A DNA stretch of 64,000 nt, taken from positions 434,001 to 498,000 of the forward strand of contig NZ_JANBWE010000002.1 of the NCBI RefSeq assembly GCF_024259515.1. Reading direction: 5' to 3'. This stretch comes from Salirhabdus salicampi. GTDB lineage: Bacteria > Bacillota > Bacilli > Bacillales > Alkalibacillaceae. The translations under genes and the position numbers were made by a program. This document shows positions 34,051 through 42,978 of this stretch, piece by piece. The stretch's first letter is position 1, and the number at the start of each line of letters is the position of its first letter. A model generated the notes under the pieces. The model saw only the letters and a program-made list of their open reading frames with translations. It was not told the DNA's origin and did not search any database.

Positions 34051-36120
34051 TTAATTACTTGTTGTTGTGCGTTTTTCTTTTAATTCGAAATACGTGTCTA
34101 ATATTCGTTTTCCGATTTTATGGTTAATGCTATTTCCGGCTTCCTGACCTAAATTTGGAACAACAATAGCGAACGAAACTTCTGGATTTTCATATGGTGC
34201 ATAGCCAACCAATGTCAAGTTTTCCGTTTCCGCCACCTTTTCCCAAACCAATTCGCCATCCTTCTCAACTTGGCGATATACTTCATTTTGGGCTGTACCT
34301 GTTTTCCCTGCCGCTGTATAAGGTTTATCACGGAAGTGTCCGTATGCTGTACCACGCTCAACATTAAACACTTGATAAAAGCCTTCCTGGACCCGTTCAA
34401 TATACTCAGTCATTTCTATTTGATTTAACACTTCCGGATTCATCGCTCTATAAATAGGACCTAAACGGTCACCGTTATCGGAATAACGTATTTCTTTCAC
34501 TAGTTGAGGGCGGAGCCGATATCCGCCATTAGCTATTGTTGATACGTACTGAGCTAGTTGTAAGGTTGTAAACGTATCATATTGTCCAATTGCGTAGTCC
34601 AATAATAAACCTGCAGTTGTCTGAGGACCCTTGTAACCTGTTGATTCAAAAGGTAAATCAACACCTGTTTTAACACCTAAACCAAACTGTTGAAAATAGT
34701 TCCGCATTTGTGTAAACGCTTCTGGGTTGAAGCTAATTCTTTTATCTCTCGCATAGTTGTATTCTCCACCCATTCGCATCGCGATGAAAAACATGTAGAC
34801 GTTTGAGGAACGACGCAAGGCGTCTAAATCATTTACATTACCGAGATTTATCCAAGAGCTTTTCTGTGGTGTTCCGGCAATCTTAATAGGACGATCATAA
34901 AAAACTGTACCTTCCTTTATAACACCAGACTCTAATCCTGCTAAAACCGTGGCACCCTTCACCGCAGAACCTGGACGGTGGGCGTCATAAACAACTTTAA
35001 AGGATGCATCCTTATACTCATCTTCTTCACGGTCATAGTGTTGGCCCGACATCGCTAATACTTCACCAGTATTTGGATCCATCATAACGACAAGTGCATC
35101 TTCTAAATATTGATTCTTTTCAGGGTATTTTTCAATTGCATCCTGAAGCTCTTCCCGGACAATTTGATCGACTCTTTGTTGTAATTCCATATCTACAGTT
35201 AAAACTAAACTCTTTCCTTGTTCTCCTTCATGAATAAGCTCAGAGCGAACAACATTCCCACCATCATTTGTTACATGAAGGTATTCCTCTTTTTGACCTC
35301 TTAAAATCGTTTCATATTGCTTTTCAAGTCCACTTCGACCAACCCGATCATTCCGGCTATAATCCCTAGCTAAGTAGAAATCTAGATTATCAGAAAGCAG
35401 CCCTTCATCATGTGATGTGAGACGCCCAATAAAGTTACCAAAAGTTCCATCATACAAGTGGTAACGGTCCCAGTCTGTCGTCACATTAATGCCAGGTAAT
35501 TGATCTAAATTTCCCGCTACAATTGCGTACTCTTTTTCCGTAACCTTATCATTTTTTACGATATGAGGCGTATGGGCTGGTGCCTGGTCCAACTCTCGTT
35601 TTATCGCGATAATTTCCATTTCTCGTTCCGTAATCGTCTGTAAATCTTCGTCGGTTATACTCTCCAAGACAGCATAATACTGTTCAGTATCATCAAGCTC
35701 ATTTTGCTCTTCACTTGTTAACCGCCCATATGCTTCTTTTTTATTCACTAAAATCCAATAGTCCTTCATATCCCTCGTTGTTACTTTATCTGTCTCTTTC
35801 GTAATATATTGAGACAACTTTTCCGCAATCGCTAATTTTTCCTGAGGTTGTATATTCCGTTTTGGTGGTGTATACGTAATCGAATACAATGCTTTATTGT
35901 CCACTACTAAGTTACCGTTCCGGTCATACATTTTGCCCCGCGGCACAGGGATTTTTGTTGTTACATCCACGGTACGGTTTATCCGCTGTTGAGCGTCGTC
36001 TCCGTGCAAAATTTGAACGACTCCTAGTTGTAAAACTAATAAGGCGAACAACAAAAATATAATAAAAAAGACAACATTTAATCGAAATGGTAAATGGGAT
36101 GTTTTCTTCTTTTTATTCAT
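34051..36120 (-). CDS. pbpA: Class B penicillin-binding protein (PBP2a/PbpA)
   Basis: A 689-residue transpeptidase that cross-links peptidoglycan, in B. subtilis mainly during lateral wall growth of rod-shaped cells. It has a short cytoplasmic start, one membrane segment (about 18-38), a dimerisation domain with RGKMYDRNGN, and a C-terminal transpeptidase domain. The active-site motifs are SAVK (in RPGSAVKGATVL, near 380), SSN (RRSSNVYMF) and KTGTAQ. ATG at 36120 follows GGGGAGGAG; the 12-codon longer frame has no ribosome site. It follows yqgE as in B. subtilis. Confidence 0.94.
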   Translation of the reverse strand: MNKKKKTSHLPFRLNVVFFIIFLLFALLVLQLGVVQILHGDDAQQRINRTVDVTTKIPVPRGKMYDRNGNLVVDNKALYSITYTPPKRNIQPQEKLAIAEKLSQYITKETDKVTTRDMKDYWILVNKKEAYGRLTSEEQNELDDTEQYYAVLESITDEDLQTITEREMEIIAIKRELDQAPAHTPHIVKNDKVTEKEYAIVAGNLDQLPGINVTTDWDRYHLYDGTFGNFIGRLTSHDEGLLSDNLDFYLARDYSRNDRVGRSGLEKQYETILRGQKEEYLHVTNDGGNVVRSELIHEGEQGKSLVLTVDMELQQRVDQIVREELQDAIEKYPEKNQYLEDALVVMMDPNTGEVLAMSGQHYDREEDEYKDASFKVVYDAHRPGSAVKGATVLAGLESGVIKEGTVFYDRPIKIAGTPQKSSWINLGNVNDLDALRRSSNVYMFFIAMRMGGEYNYARDKRISFNPEAFTQMRNYFQQFGLGVKTGVDLPFESTGYKGPQTTAGLLLDYAIGQYDTFTTLQLAQYVSTIANGGYRLRPQLVKEIRYSDNGDRLGPIYRAMNPEVLNQIEMTEYIERVQEGFYQVFNVERGTAYGHFRDKPYTAAGKTGTAQNEVYRQVEKDGELVWEKVAETENLTLVGYAPYENPEVSFAIVVPNLGQEAGNSINHKIGKRILDTYFELKEKRTTTSN

Positions 36121-36200
36121 CGGGTTTCTCCTCCCCGTTATCAACTGATGTCTCATAACCCATTATAACATGGATTTATCAATTGTTTAGACGGGAAAGA

Positions 36201-37478
36201 TTAACGATTTTCCTCTTCAACTACTTCTTTATTTACGAGTGCTTCCGTATCTTTCTCATCTTTTTTCCCTATATGAATATTACGGATAAAGAAATAAATA
36301 AAGAAGTGACCACTAGCTACGATTAATAAAATGTACGGGATAACCGAATTTCCCGGGAACATAGTTACTGCCGTAAGAAAGAACAAAATGGACACGATTC
36401 TTCCACTATTTAAAAAGAGCTCTCGTACGACAATATATTCGATTCTCATTTCCTTTGCCTTCCATGAGCTTCCAATAACATCAAAGGATAGAGAAAAATA
36501 AGGTACATAAATAATTGGATATGCAATTCCTATAATCGCTGCGTAAATTAACAAAACGGTATAGTTGTGAATAAACACAATTAAAAAAATGGAAGCAAAA
36601 AGAATCGTTCCCCCAAAAAATATCGCCTTTTTCCGTAGCGCTGGTTTCACAAGGCGTGTTGCTAAATAATAAAACAGAAAGGAACATGCTGAAAACACAA
36701 GGTTAAACGTCCCTAATGCTAATTCACTATTCGTAATTAAAAAGACCCAAATCGCTACAACAAAAAAGACCGTTCCTTCTCGAAAACCTTGGCTAAAATG
36801 GGCTTTTAAAATTTGGTTCCAATTATAATTTCGTTTCCTTTCCTTAATAATTAACAGTGGGCTATATATCCCTTCCGCACTTCTACGATTTAAGAAGAAG
36901 CTACAAACAACTGCAACAATGAATAAGCTGAGGGATATACTGAAAATCGTTGTATATCCAGTATAAGATTCCATTCGCGATATAATGTAACCTGCTGTAA
37001 TTGGTCCAATCATTCCACCTAACGACTGCAATAACCCAAAAAATCCATTAAAAAAGTCACGTGTATCAGGCTCTGTAATTTCAAATGTTAGCACATTAAA
37101 CGCTAACCAATAAAATCCATATCCAATTCCTAAAATAGCACCGAGTAAAATGTTATATGTTGCTGCCTTCTCCCCTGCAAACAACACTGTCATAAAAAAA
37201 AGGGATAAAAAAATCACCCCGAGGCGTAACACAATAACTCGATCTACTTTTTTTGCCCATCTTCCTGCGAGAATGAATGTAATCGGTTGTAATATATATA
37301 TGGCCAAATTGTACAAAGCAATCGCTACATAATCTCCTGCTTGCTTCCATAAAAAAATGTTTACGAATGTATTTGATAAAAAGATTCCTAAAGAGTAAAG
37401 TCCCCCAATGGATAGTAACAACACTAAATCACGATTTATGTCAAAGTCACCAACAATTGCTCTTAGCCCTTTTTTCAT
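36201..37478 (-). CDS. yqgE: MFS transporter YqgE
   Basis: A 425-residue major facilitator protein with twelve predicted membrane segments, a basic cytoplasmic loop in the middle (IIKERKRNYNW), and a charged acidic C-terminal tail. GRWAKKVDRVIVLRLG is the MFS loop 2-3 motif. The substrate is unknown; the gene is consistently placed between sodA and pbpA in Bacillaceae, and AAAAGGGG precedes the ATG. Confidence 0.87.
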   Translation of the reverse strand: MKKGLRAIVGDFDINRDLVLLLSIGGLYSLGIFLSNTFVNIFLWKQAGDYVAIALYNLAIYILQPITFILAGRWAKKVDRVIVLRLGVIFLSLFFMTVLFAGEKAATYNILLGAILGIGYGFYWLAFNVLTFEITEPDTRDFFNGFFGLLQSLGGMIGPITAGYIISRMESYTGYTTIFSISLSLFIVAVVCSFFLNRRSAEGIYSPLLIIKERKRNYNWNQILKAHFSQGFREGTVFFVVAIWVFLITNSELALGTFNLVFSACSFLFYYLATRLVKPALRKKAIFFGGTILFASIFLIVFIHNYTVLLIYAAIIGIAYPIIYVPYFSLSFDVIGSSWKAKEMRIEYIVVRELFLNSGRIVSILFFLTAVTMFPGNSVIPYILLIVASGHFFIYFFIRNIHIGKKDEKDTEALVNKEVVEEENR

Positions 37479-37554
37479 GTTTTATACCCCTTTTCTTCTC
37501 TCTATTATTGTCCACAAATATGGGGGCACATATTCAAGGGGAAAAGGGATAAAA

Positions 37555-37585
37555 AGAAAAAAGCAGAGTCCATGACTCTGCTTTT
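37555..37585 (-). terminator. Terminator after sodA
   Basis: On the minus strand AAGCAGAGTCATGGACTCTGCTTTTTT, a 10-bp stem and T run just after sodA. Confidence 0.9.
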
Positions 37586-37595
37586 ATAAGTGTAA

Positions 37596-38207
37596 TTATT
37601 TTGCTGCTTGATAACGTTTTTCAACTTCTTCCCAATTTACAACATTCCAGAATGCTGAAATGTAGTCTGGACGTCTATTTTGATAATTCAAGTAGTAAGC
37701 GTGCTCCCAAACATCAAGTCCAAGGATAGGAGTTTTCCCCTCCATTAGTGGAGTATCTTGGTTTGGTGTGCTTGTAACTTCAACGTTTCCGTTGTTTACA
37801 ACTAACCATGCCCAACCAGAACCAAAACGGCCAGCTGCTGCAGCAGCGAATTCTTCTTTAAACTTGTCGAAGCTGCCGAATGCGGCGTTAATTTTTTCAG
37901 CTACTTCACCAGTAGGTTCTCCTCCGCCATTTGGTGAAAGGATTGTCCAAAACAAGCTATGGTTAGCGTGTCCTCCACCATTGTTACGTACAGCGGTACG
38001 GATGTTCTCAGGTAAAGCATCTAGGTTACCTAATAGGTCCTCTAAAGATTTCCCCTCTAGATCAGCTTGCCCTTCAAGAGCACCGTTTAATTTCGTTACA
38101 TAAGTATTGTGGTGCTTCGTGTGGTGGATGTTCATTGTTTCTTTGTCAATATGTGGTTCAAGTGCATCGTATGCGTAAGGTAGTTCTGGCAATTCAAACT
38201 TAGCCAT
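37596..38207 (-). CDS. sodA: Manganese superoxide dismutase
   Basis: A 203-residue enzyme that dismutates superoxide into peroxide and oxygen in the cytosol. Metal ligands are visible as the His in [13 protein letters not shown], the His in [13 protein letters not shown], and [18 protein letters not shown] with Asp and His. The Gly/Gln pattern around [14 protein letters not shown] [11 protein letters not shown] agrees with the Mn type. AAAAGGAGG precedes the ATG. The upstream region carries two palindromes (38242-38349). Confidence 0.97.
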   Translation of the reverse strand: MAKFELPELPYAYDALEPHIDKETMNIHHTKHHNTYVTKLNGALEGQADLEGKSLEDLLGNLDALPENIRTAVRNNGGGHANHSLFWTILSPNGGGEPTGEVAEKINAAFGSFDKFKEEFAAAAAGRFGSGWAWLVVNNGNVEVTSTPNQDTPLMEGKTPILGLDVWEHAYYLNYQNRRPDYISAFWNVVNWEEVEKRYQAAK

Positions 38208-38241
38208 GAAGATTTCCTCCTTTTAATATGTAATATTTTTG

Positions 38242-38270
38242 CGAAAAGTACATATATATAGTACTTTTCG
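38242..38270. promoter_or_regulatory. Palindrome in the sodA leader
   Basis: CGAAAAGTAC, nine bases of alternating AT, and GTACTTTTCG form a perfect 10-bp inverted repeat 35 bp before the sodA start. A TTGCAA-17-TACTCT promoter candidate just upstream would place it at about +10 to +40, so it could be an operator or a mRNA hairpin. Confidence 0.5.
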
Positions 38271-38323
38271 TAAATCCTTCCATTTCAGAGTACCAATCGA
38301 AGAATAACGTTGCAACTATTTTG

Positions 38324-38349
38324 CAATAAAAAAACGTACTTTTTTATTG
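38324..38349. repeat. Second palindrome upstream of sodA
   Basis: CAATAAAAAA and TTTTTTATTG flank ACGTAC. It shares the AAAGTAC-type core with the palindrome at 38242-38270 and lies between sodA and the terminator of the tRNA array. It may be an A/T-rich terminator or a second operator copy. Confidence 0.35.
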
Positions 38350-38405
38350 TTACCGTGTTTTCGATAAAATAAACGGAAGATGGAAATATGAGGATATAAT
38401 TTAAC

Positions 38406-38434
38406 AAATAAAAAAGCACTTCAATTGAGTGCTT
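38406..38434 (-). terminator. Terminator of the tRNA array
   Basis: On the minus strand AAGCACTCAATTGAAGTGCTTTTTTATT, a 7-bp stem and T run about 20 bp after the last tRNA. Confidence 0.85.
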
Positions 38435-38453
38435 GATCGTTATCATATGTAAA

Positions 38454-38529
<76 letters not shown>

Positions 38530-38593
38530 ATTAAAGAAAAAATAATGAAACTGTAATTTAGTTAAAGCCTTTATGTTTGTCATTAAGAAATAA

Positions 38594-38686
38594 TGGCGGA
38601 GGAGGAGGGATTCGAACCCCCGCGGGCCGTGAAGCCCCTGTCGGTTTTCAAGACCGATCCCTTCAGCCAGACTTGGGTACTCCTCC
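38594..38686 (-). tRNA. tRNA-Ser (anticodon TGA)
   Basis: 93 nt with the long variable arm typical of serine tRNA; acceptor GGAGGAG pairs with CTCCTCC, discriminator G, CCA encoded; loop CTTGAAA gives anticodon TGA. Confidence 0.97.
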
Positions 38687-38689
38687 GAA

Positions 38690-38766
38690 TGGTGGACCCT
38701 GCAGGACTCGAACCTGCGACCGATCGGTTATGAGCCGATAGCTCTAACCAGCTGAGCTAAGGGTCC
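38690..38766 (-). tRNA. tRNA-Ile2 (anticodon CAT, lysidine type)
   Basis: 77 nt with CCA. The anticodon is CAT, but GGACCCTTAGCTCAG and GGCTCATAACC with the rest of the body fit the minor isoleucine tRNA whose C34 becomes lysidine, not initiator or elongator Met. The assignment depends on TilS and is inferred from the body sequence. Confidence 0.85.
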
Positions 38767-38794
38767 AGCTCATATTGTATTCAAATTTTATTAA

Positions 38795-38871
38795 TGGGGC
38801 GACCGGAGGGAATCGAACCCTCGAATGCCGGAGCCACAATCCGGTGCGTTAACCACTTCGCCACGGCCGCC
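38795..38871 (-). tRNA. tRNA-His (anticodon GTG)
   Basis: 77 nt including the extra 5' G at position -1, which pairs with C73; CCA encoded. Loop TTGTGGC gives anticodon GTG. Confidence 0.97.
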
Positions 38872-38874
38872 ATA

Positions 38875-38951
38875 TGGTGGCGGCGGAGGGGATCGAACCC
38901 CCGACCTCACGGGTATGAACCGTACGCTCTCGCCAGCTGAGCTACACCGCC
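38875..38951 (-). tRNA. tRNA-Met, elongator (anticodon CAT)
   Basis: 77 nt with CCA; acceptor GGCGGTG pairs with CGCCGCC with a wobble, loop TTCATAC gives CAT. GTAGCTCAGCTGGCGAGAGC is the elongator body. Confidence 0.95.
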
Positions 38952-38953
38952 AA

Positions 38954-39028
38954 TGGCTCCACCGGCAGGATTCGAACCTGCGACCAATCGGTTAACAGCC
39001 GATTGCTCTACCACTGAGCTACGGTGGA
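38954..39028 (-). tRNA. tRNA-Asn (anticodon GTT)
   Basis: 75 nt with CCA; acceptor TCCACCG pairs with CGGTGGA, loop CTGTTAA gives GTT. First gene of the array; no clear -10 is seen within the 150 bp upstream. Confidence 0.97.
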
Positions 39029-39185
39029 ATGTGTTTGTTACGTTTTTTGCGACAAGATATAATTTATCATGTTTTTATGTATGTGTCAACACATTTTTTT
39101 CAACTAAATGCGGCAACAAATGTAATATAGCATGTTGAAGCTGTTCGTTCAAGACATTTTTTACTGAAAACAGAAAAAAACTCAT

Positions 39186-39216
39186 AAAAAACCCCGTGCC
39201 CACATTGAACACGGGG
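39186..39216 (-). terminator. Terminator after the Na+/Pi transporter gene
   Basis: On the minus strand CCCCGTGTTCAATGTGGGCACGGGG followed by TTTTTTA: a 7-bp G/C-rich stem. Confidence 0.9.
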
Positions 39217-39233
39217 AGATGTTTTCCTACTTC

Positions 39234-40871
39234 TTACTCTTCATCTTCTTTTTGTAATACTTCTTCCGCGATGTTTACTGCATGGTCTCCAACACGCTCT
39301 AAATTACTAATAATATCAACAAATACGATACCTGCAGAACCTGAGCACTGACCTTCATTTAGACGGAGGATGTGCTTCTTACGGAATGTTCTTTCCATTC
39401 GATCAATTTCTTCCTCTTTTTTAATGACCGCTAATGCTTCCTCACGGTCCATATTTTCAAATGAACTTAATGCCTGTTTTACTGTAGCTAATGTTAAGTT
39501 GTACATTTCGTTTAAGTCTTCTTTTGCTTGATCAGTAATGTGAACTTTGTTTGTAATTTTGTAGTCGACAAGTTCAACGATATTCTCAAAGTGATCCCCA
39601 ATTCGTTCTAGGTCTCTCACAATATCAACTAAAGAGGAGTGAAGCTTTCCTTCGTCAGCTGTTAGTGATGTGCCTGACAGACGAACTAAATAATCTGTAA
39701 TTTTACGGTCAATATTATTCACTGCATCTTCAAGAGATAATGCTAGTTCTGAATGTTTACGTTGCTGGTTATTCATATAAAGATTTGTTTCTTCTAAACC
39801 TTTTAATGCAAGTTGACCCATATGAAGAACTTCTTCTTTTGCTTGTCCTAATGCAACAGAAGGAGACTGCTCAATAAAGATTGGATCTAGATGTTTCGCT
39901 TTATATTCAACAGCGGAATCAGCTCCAGGAATAATCTTCGTCACAATGACAGCCAGTAGCGCAATGAATGGGAACTGGATAATCGTATTTGTCACGTTGA
40001 AAATTCCGTGGGCAAATGCAATCGTCATTTCTGGGTTTAATTCTAACGACCCTTCTAAATATGCAATTAATTTGTAAAAAGGTACGAGTATGATTAAGAA
40101 AATCGTAGTACCAATCAAGTTAAACATTACGTGTGTTAAAGCAGCTCGCTTGGCAGCCACAGTTGCACCGATAGCAGCAAGTACCGCTGTAATCGTTGTC
40201 CCAATGTTATCTCCAAACAATACAGGCAATGCAGCACTTAAGTCTACTAACCCTTGGCTGTATAAGCCTTGTAAAACACCAATGGTTGCACTAGAGCTCT
40301 GAACAATAACAGTAAAAATTGTTCCAATCGCAACACCGAGTAGCGGAATTTCACTCATACTTACAGTTAACTCATGAAATGCTTGGAATGAACGTAGTGG
40401 CTTCATTCCGGATGACATGAATGACAAACCAAGGAATAAAGCACCAAAACCAAAGAATACTTGTCCCAGATTTGTGGCTTTTTTATTTTTAAAGAAGAAA
40501 ATTAAAAAGGTTCCAACTGCTATAATAGGCAAAGCATAATTACTAATTTTAATCCCGATAATGAAGGCAGTCATCGTTGTACCAATATTGGCACCCATAA
40601 TAACACCTATAGCTTGTCTTAACGTCATAAATCCAGCGTTAACAAGACCTATGGTTAAGACTGTTGTACCGGTACTTGTTTGTAACAGAATCGTTACAAC
40701 AATACCAGCTAGAACACCCATAAACGGATTTGTCGTAAATTTATCTAAAATATCACGAAGTCTGTCTCCGGCTGATTTTTGTAGGCCGTCACCTAAGTAT
40801 TTGATCCCAAAAAGGAAAATCCCGAGTCCGCCTATAAACTCGAATATCATTTTTTGAATATCGATTTCCAT
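39234..40871 (-). CDS. Na+/phosphate cotransporter with C-terminal PhoU-like domain
   Basis: A 545-residue membrane protein of the Na/Pi-cotransporter (NptA/YjbB/PNaS) family. Two inverted transport repeats are marked by QTSTGTTVLTIGLVNAG with GANIGTT (about 65-105) and QSSSATIGVLQGL with GDNIGTT (about 190-230). Eight or more membrane segments run to about 310, and the last 200 residues are a helical PhoU-like domain with VRDLERIGDHFENIVE and ISNLERVGDHAVNIAEEV. Low-affinity sodium-driven phosphate uptake or export controlled by its PhoU tail is the likely role. GAGGGG precedes the ATG. A PHO-like site lies upstream. Confidence 0.93.
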   Translation of the reverse strand: MEIDIQKMIFEFIGGLGIFLFGIKYLGDGLQKSAGDRLRDILDKFTTNPFMGVLAGIVVTILLQTSTGTTVLTIGLVNAGFMTLRQAIGVIMGANIGTTMTAFIIGIKISNYALPIIAVGTFLIFFFKNKKATNLGQVFFGFGALFLGLSFMSSGMKPLRSFQAFHELTVSMSEIPLLGVAIGTIFTVIVQSSSATIGVLQGLYSQGLVDLSAALPVLFGDNIGTTITAVLAAIGATVAAKRAALTHVMFNLIGTTIFLIILVPFYKLIAYLEGSLELNPEMTIAFAHGIFNVTNTIIQFPFIALLAVIVTKIIPGADSAVEYKAKHLDPIFIEQSPSVALGQAKEEVLHMGQLALKGLEETNLYMNNQQRKHSELALSLEDAVNNIDRKITDYLVRLSGTSLTADEGKLHSSLVDIVRDLERIGDHFENIVELVDYKITNKVHITDQAKEDLNEMYNLTLATVKQALSSFENMDREEALAVIKKEEEIDRMERTFRKKHILRLNEGQCSGSAGIVFVDIISNLERVGDHAVNIAEEVLQKEDEE

Positions 40872-40934
40872 TACTTCAACCCCTCATCCAATGTTATTAT
40901 TTTTCTTTTTTTTAAAATAACCTTTACCATTATT

Positions 40935-40958
40935 AATGAACTTTCCACCCTTTGTAAA
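40935..40958 (-). promoter_or_regulatory. Candidate promoter of the Na+/Pi transporter gene
   Basis: On the minus strand TTTACA (40958-40953) is followed after 17-18 bp by TAATAAT. The -35 fits well and the -10 moderately. Confidence 0.4.
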
Positions 40959-40974
40959 GAATTTTCGAGTAAAA

Positions 40975-41015
40975 TTTACATTATCTTAACATTTCCCTTA
41001 ACATTAATCTTAAAG
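40975..41015 (+). promoter_or_regulatory. PHO-like direct repeats between divergent genes
   Basis: TTTACA (40975), TTAACA (40986), TTAACA (40998) and TTAAAG (41010) follow with 11-, 12- and 12-bp steps. This resembles a PhoP binding array but is looser than the pst box. It lies between the Na+/Pi transporter (leftward) and yqgB (rightward), just upstream of the leftward promoter candidate. Confidence 0.5.
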
Positions 41016-41082
41016 CTTAGGTTGCCTAATAATTGGTCATTCTATTATGATAGTTAAGAAATGAAATAAGGACGTGAGCAAA

Positions 41083-41850
41083 TTGAAATGGAATATTTTT
41101 CGACAATTTTTATGGAGTTTTTATGATTATAAAAAGGTACAAGCCTTCCGGCTGCAAACAACAGGGAAATCGATTGGATATGTCTTTTTCCTTACATTAG
41201 TTTTATTACTCATTTTCACTGCCTCTTTTTCTATCCATACCATTCGGGCTTTAAACACGATTGATGTGGACAACTTATACGACCTCCCCTCATTTATCAT
41301 TGAAGATGGGGTACTCATTAGTCGTGAAGAGGTAACCGATCGGTATGAACATATTCAATTTATCCCAAACGCGGATACAATGAGGGAAGTACCAACACCT
41401 GTTGACCAAGGTGTTGTGTTTTTGAAGGATAAAGCGGTCATTGTTACGAAAGGACAGTCCTATACGTTTATGTACACTTTACTAGGTGAGGGAACAATAG
41501 AAAAAGACGAAGTTTTGTCCTTAATTGATACGGTCAATTCATATAAGTATTTTATTTTCATAATCTTATTTGCCATTTACTATTTATTTACAGCTTCTGT
41601 TAAGTTTGTTGAAGTATCCTTTTTAGCTTTGTTAGGTTTAATCTTTAAATCGAAGATAAATAATACACTACGATATAAGCAGTTATGGACGTTAGCCGCT
41701 TATGCCGTTACACTCCCAACAATCTTAATGGCTCTTATAGAAGCTTTCCATCTATCCATACCGTTTTCTGCCTTACTTTTTTGGCTAATATCAGCAATCA
41801 TTTTATACCGAATCATTTCGTTAGTACCAAGACGGAAGCAAAAAGGATAA
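41083..41850 (+). CDS. yqgB: YqgB, DUF1189 membrane protein
   Basis: A 255-residue protein with the DUF1189 layout: a short cytoplasmic start (WNIFRQFLWSFYDYKK), one membrane segment (about 28-50), an external domain to about 150, and four further segments at the C-terminus. AAGGACG precedes either a GTG at 41074, which is too near, or the TTG at 41083, which I prefer. DUF1189 has no firm function; in related bacteria it is linked with cell-envelope genes and maltose-like transport loci. B. subtilis yqgB also neighbours sodA. Confidence 0.82.
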   Translation: MKWNIFRQFLWSFYDYKKVQAFRLQTTGKSIGYVFFLTLVLLLIFTASFSIHTIRALNTIDVDNLYDLPSFIIEDGVLISREEVTDRYEHIQFIPNADTMREVPTPVDQGVVFLKDKAVIVTKGQSYTFMYTLLGEGTIEKDEVLSLIDTVNSYKYFIFIILFAIYYLFTASVKFVEVSFLALLGLIFKSKINNTLRYKQLWTLAAYAVTLPTILMALIEAFHLSIPFSALLFWLISAIILYRIISLVPRRKQKG

Positions 41851-41874
41851 CGGCTATACGCCGTTATCCTTTTT
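41841..41874. terminator. Bidirectional terminator yqgB / NfeD gene
   Basis: AAAAGGATAACGGC and GCCGTTATCCTTTT pair perfectly around a four-base loop. It overlaps both coding ends, leaving only three bases between the stop codons. Confidence 0.9.
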
Positions 41875-42504
41875 GGTTTGTTCATGATCCACTTGTTCTA
41901 CAACAATCTTCGTCCCATCTACATATGTTACAGCGACGGAACTATTTTTCGTAATCCATTGCCCATTTGATACGGCACTATATTTCTTTCCACTAATTTC
42001 CACAACACCTGAAGGCCTTAAATCCGAAATAGCTATCCCTTCTTTTCGCACCAGCTCTTTATCGCTTTCTATGATGGAGTTATATCCGTTCTCAGAGGTC
42101 AACCGATCTAACAATGTTACTTTCCCCCAAAAATTTCGCTTCGGAAATCGCTTTAAAAAGAGGAAACTGCATAACGTACCTAGAATAACACCAATAATTC
42201 CATATATTCCTACTAACCAATGAGAAGCACCAAGTCCAATTGAAACGAGTATACCTATCCCACCAATTACCGATAATGTTCCATCATTGGCGAGTTTTCC
42301 ATCGACGATAATTAGGAAAATCGCCAAAGTATATACAGCGGTGGCAAGCCAAAAATAGGTAGGAGATAAGTGCATTCCAAAATAGAAGGCAATGCAACTA
42401 AAGCCAATGATGCCTCCTACTCCCCGCAATTTAACTAAAACTTCTCCCATTAAAAAAGCCATTCCGACAAACGTTAACAGAAATGCCATTAAACTCGTTG
42501 TCAA
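41854..42504 (-). CDS. Short NfeD family membrane protein
   Basis: About 216 residues: four or five membrane segments in the first 125 residues, then a soluble OB-fold (GVVEISGKKYSAVSNGQW, VAVTYVDGTKIVVEQV) typical of the C-terminal NfeD domain. Full NfeD proteins like YqeZ begin with a ClpP-like protease domain, which is missing here. NfeD proteins act with the flotillins FloA/FloT in membrane organisation; no flotillin gene adjoins. The start is uncertain: TTG at 42504 has AGAAGG ten bases before; TTG at 42513 is too near, and an ATG at 42489 is possible. Confidence 0.78.
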   Translation of the reverse strand: MTTSLMAFLLTFVGMAFLMGEVLVKLRGVGGIIGFSCIAFYFGMHLSPTYFWLATAVYTLAIFLIIVDGKLANDGTLSVIGGIGILVSIGLGASHWLVGIYGIIGVILGTLCSFLFLKRFPKRNFWGKVTLLDRLTSENGYNSIIESDKELVRKEGIAISDLRPSGVVEISGKKYSAVSNGQWITKNSSVAVTYVDGTKIVVEQVDHEQTKKDNGV

Positions 42505-42591
42505 TTCGACCAACCCTTCTTATTTACACGTTATGGTTTAATATTTATACGAAAAGATTAGGAAATGTGTCATAGATTGAGGAGTGAATAC

Positions 42592-42978
42592 ATGATGAAG
42601 TGGATTATTCGATTATCCATCCTTATTTTAATCATTTTATTTGTAAAGAGTATTATGTATGATTTAACAGTTGGTACCCTCACCTCACCTTCAGCAGTCG
42701 AGGCTGAAAATGAAAATAATGAAGGTGATGTTCAACCGTTGGACGAAGAGATAATGAAAACTGAAAATGAAACTGAAAATGAAGTTGAACGTTACGATCA
42801 CATTACTTATGAAGTTGAAGCAGGTGATACCGTCCTCTCTGTTATCGAAGACTTAAATGAGCATATGTCTGAATTGTCCATTACAACTATTATAGAGGAT
42901 TTTGAAGCGTTAAATCCAGCAGTTGACCCTCATCAAATTAAAGTAGGAACGACGTATAAATTTCCAATATATAAATAA
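42592..42978 (+). CDS. Membrane-anchored LysM domain protein
   Basis: A 128-residue protein with one N-terminal membrane segment (about 4-20), a strongly acidic linker rich in Glu and Asn (about 38-72), and a C-terminal LysM module (YEVEAGDTVLSVIEDLNEH and LNPAVDPHQIKVGTTYKFP). LysM binds glycan of peptidoglycan, and the linker should span the membrane-wall zone. GAGGAGTGAATAC precedes tandem ATGs. Located 109 bp before ispG, on the same strand; its function is unknown and no catalytic domain is present. Confidence 0.82.
   Translation: MMKWIIRLSILILIILFVKSIMYDLTVGTLTSPSAVEAENENNEGDVQPLDEEIMKTENETENEVERYDHITYEVEAGDTVLSVIEDLNEHMSELSITTIIEDFEALNPAVDPHQIKVGTTYKFPIYK

Noticed and set aside
38953..39138. 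A plus-strand frame beginning with MAPPAGFEPATNRL
   Set aside because: It reads through the antisense of tRNA-Asn, a well-known false translation.
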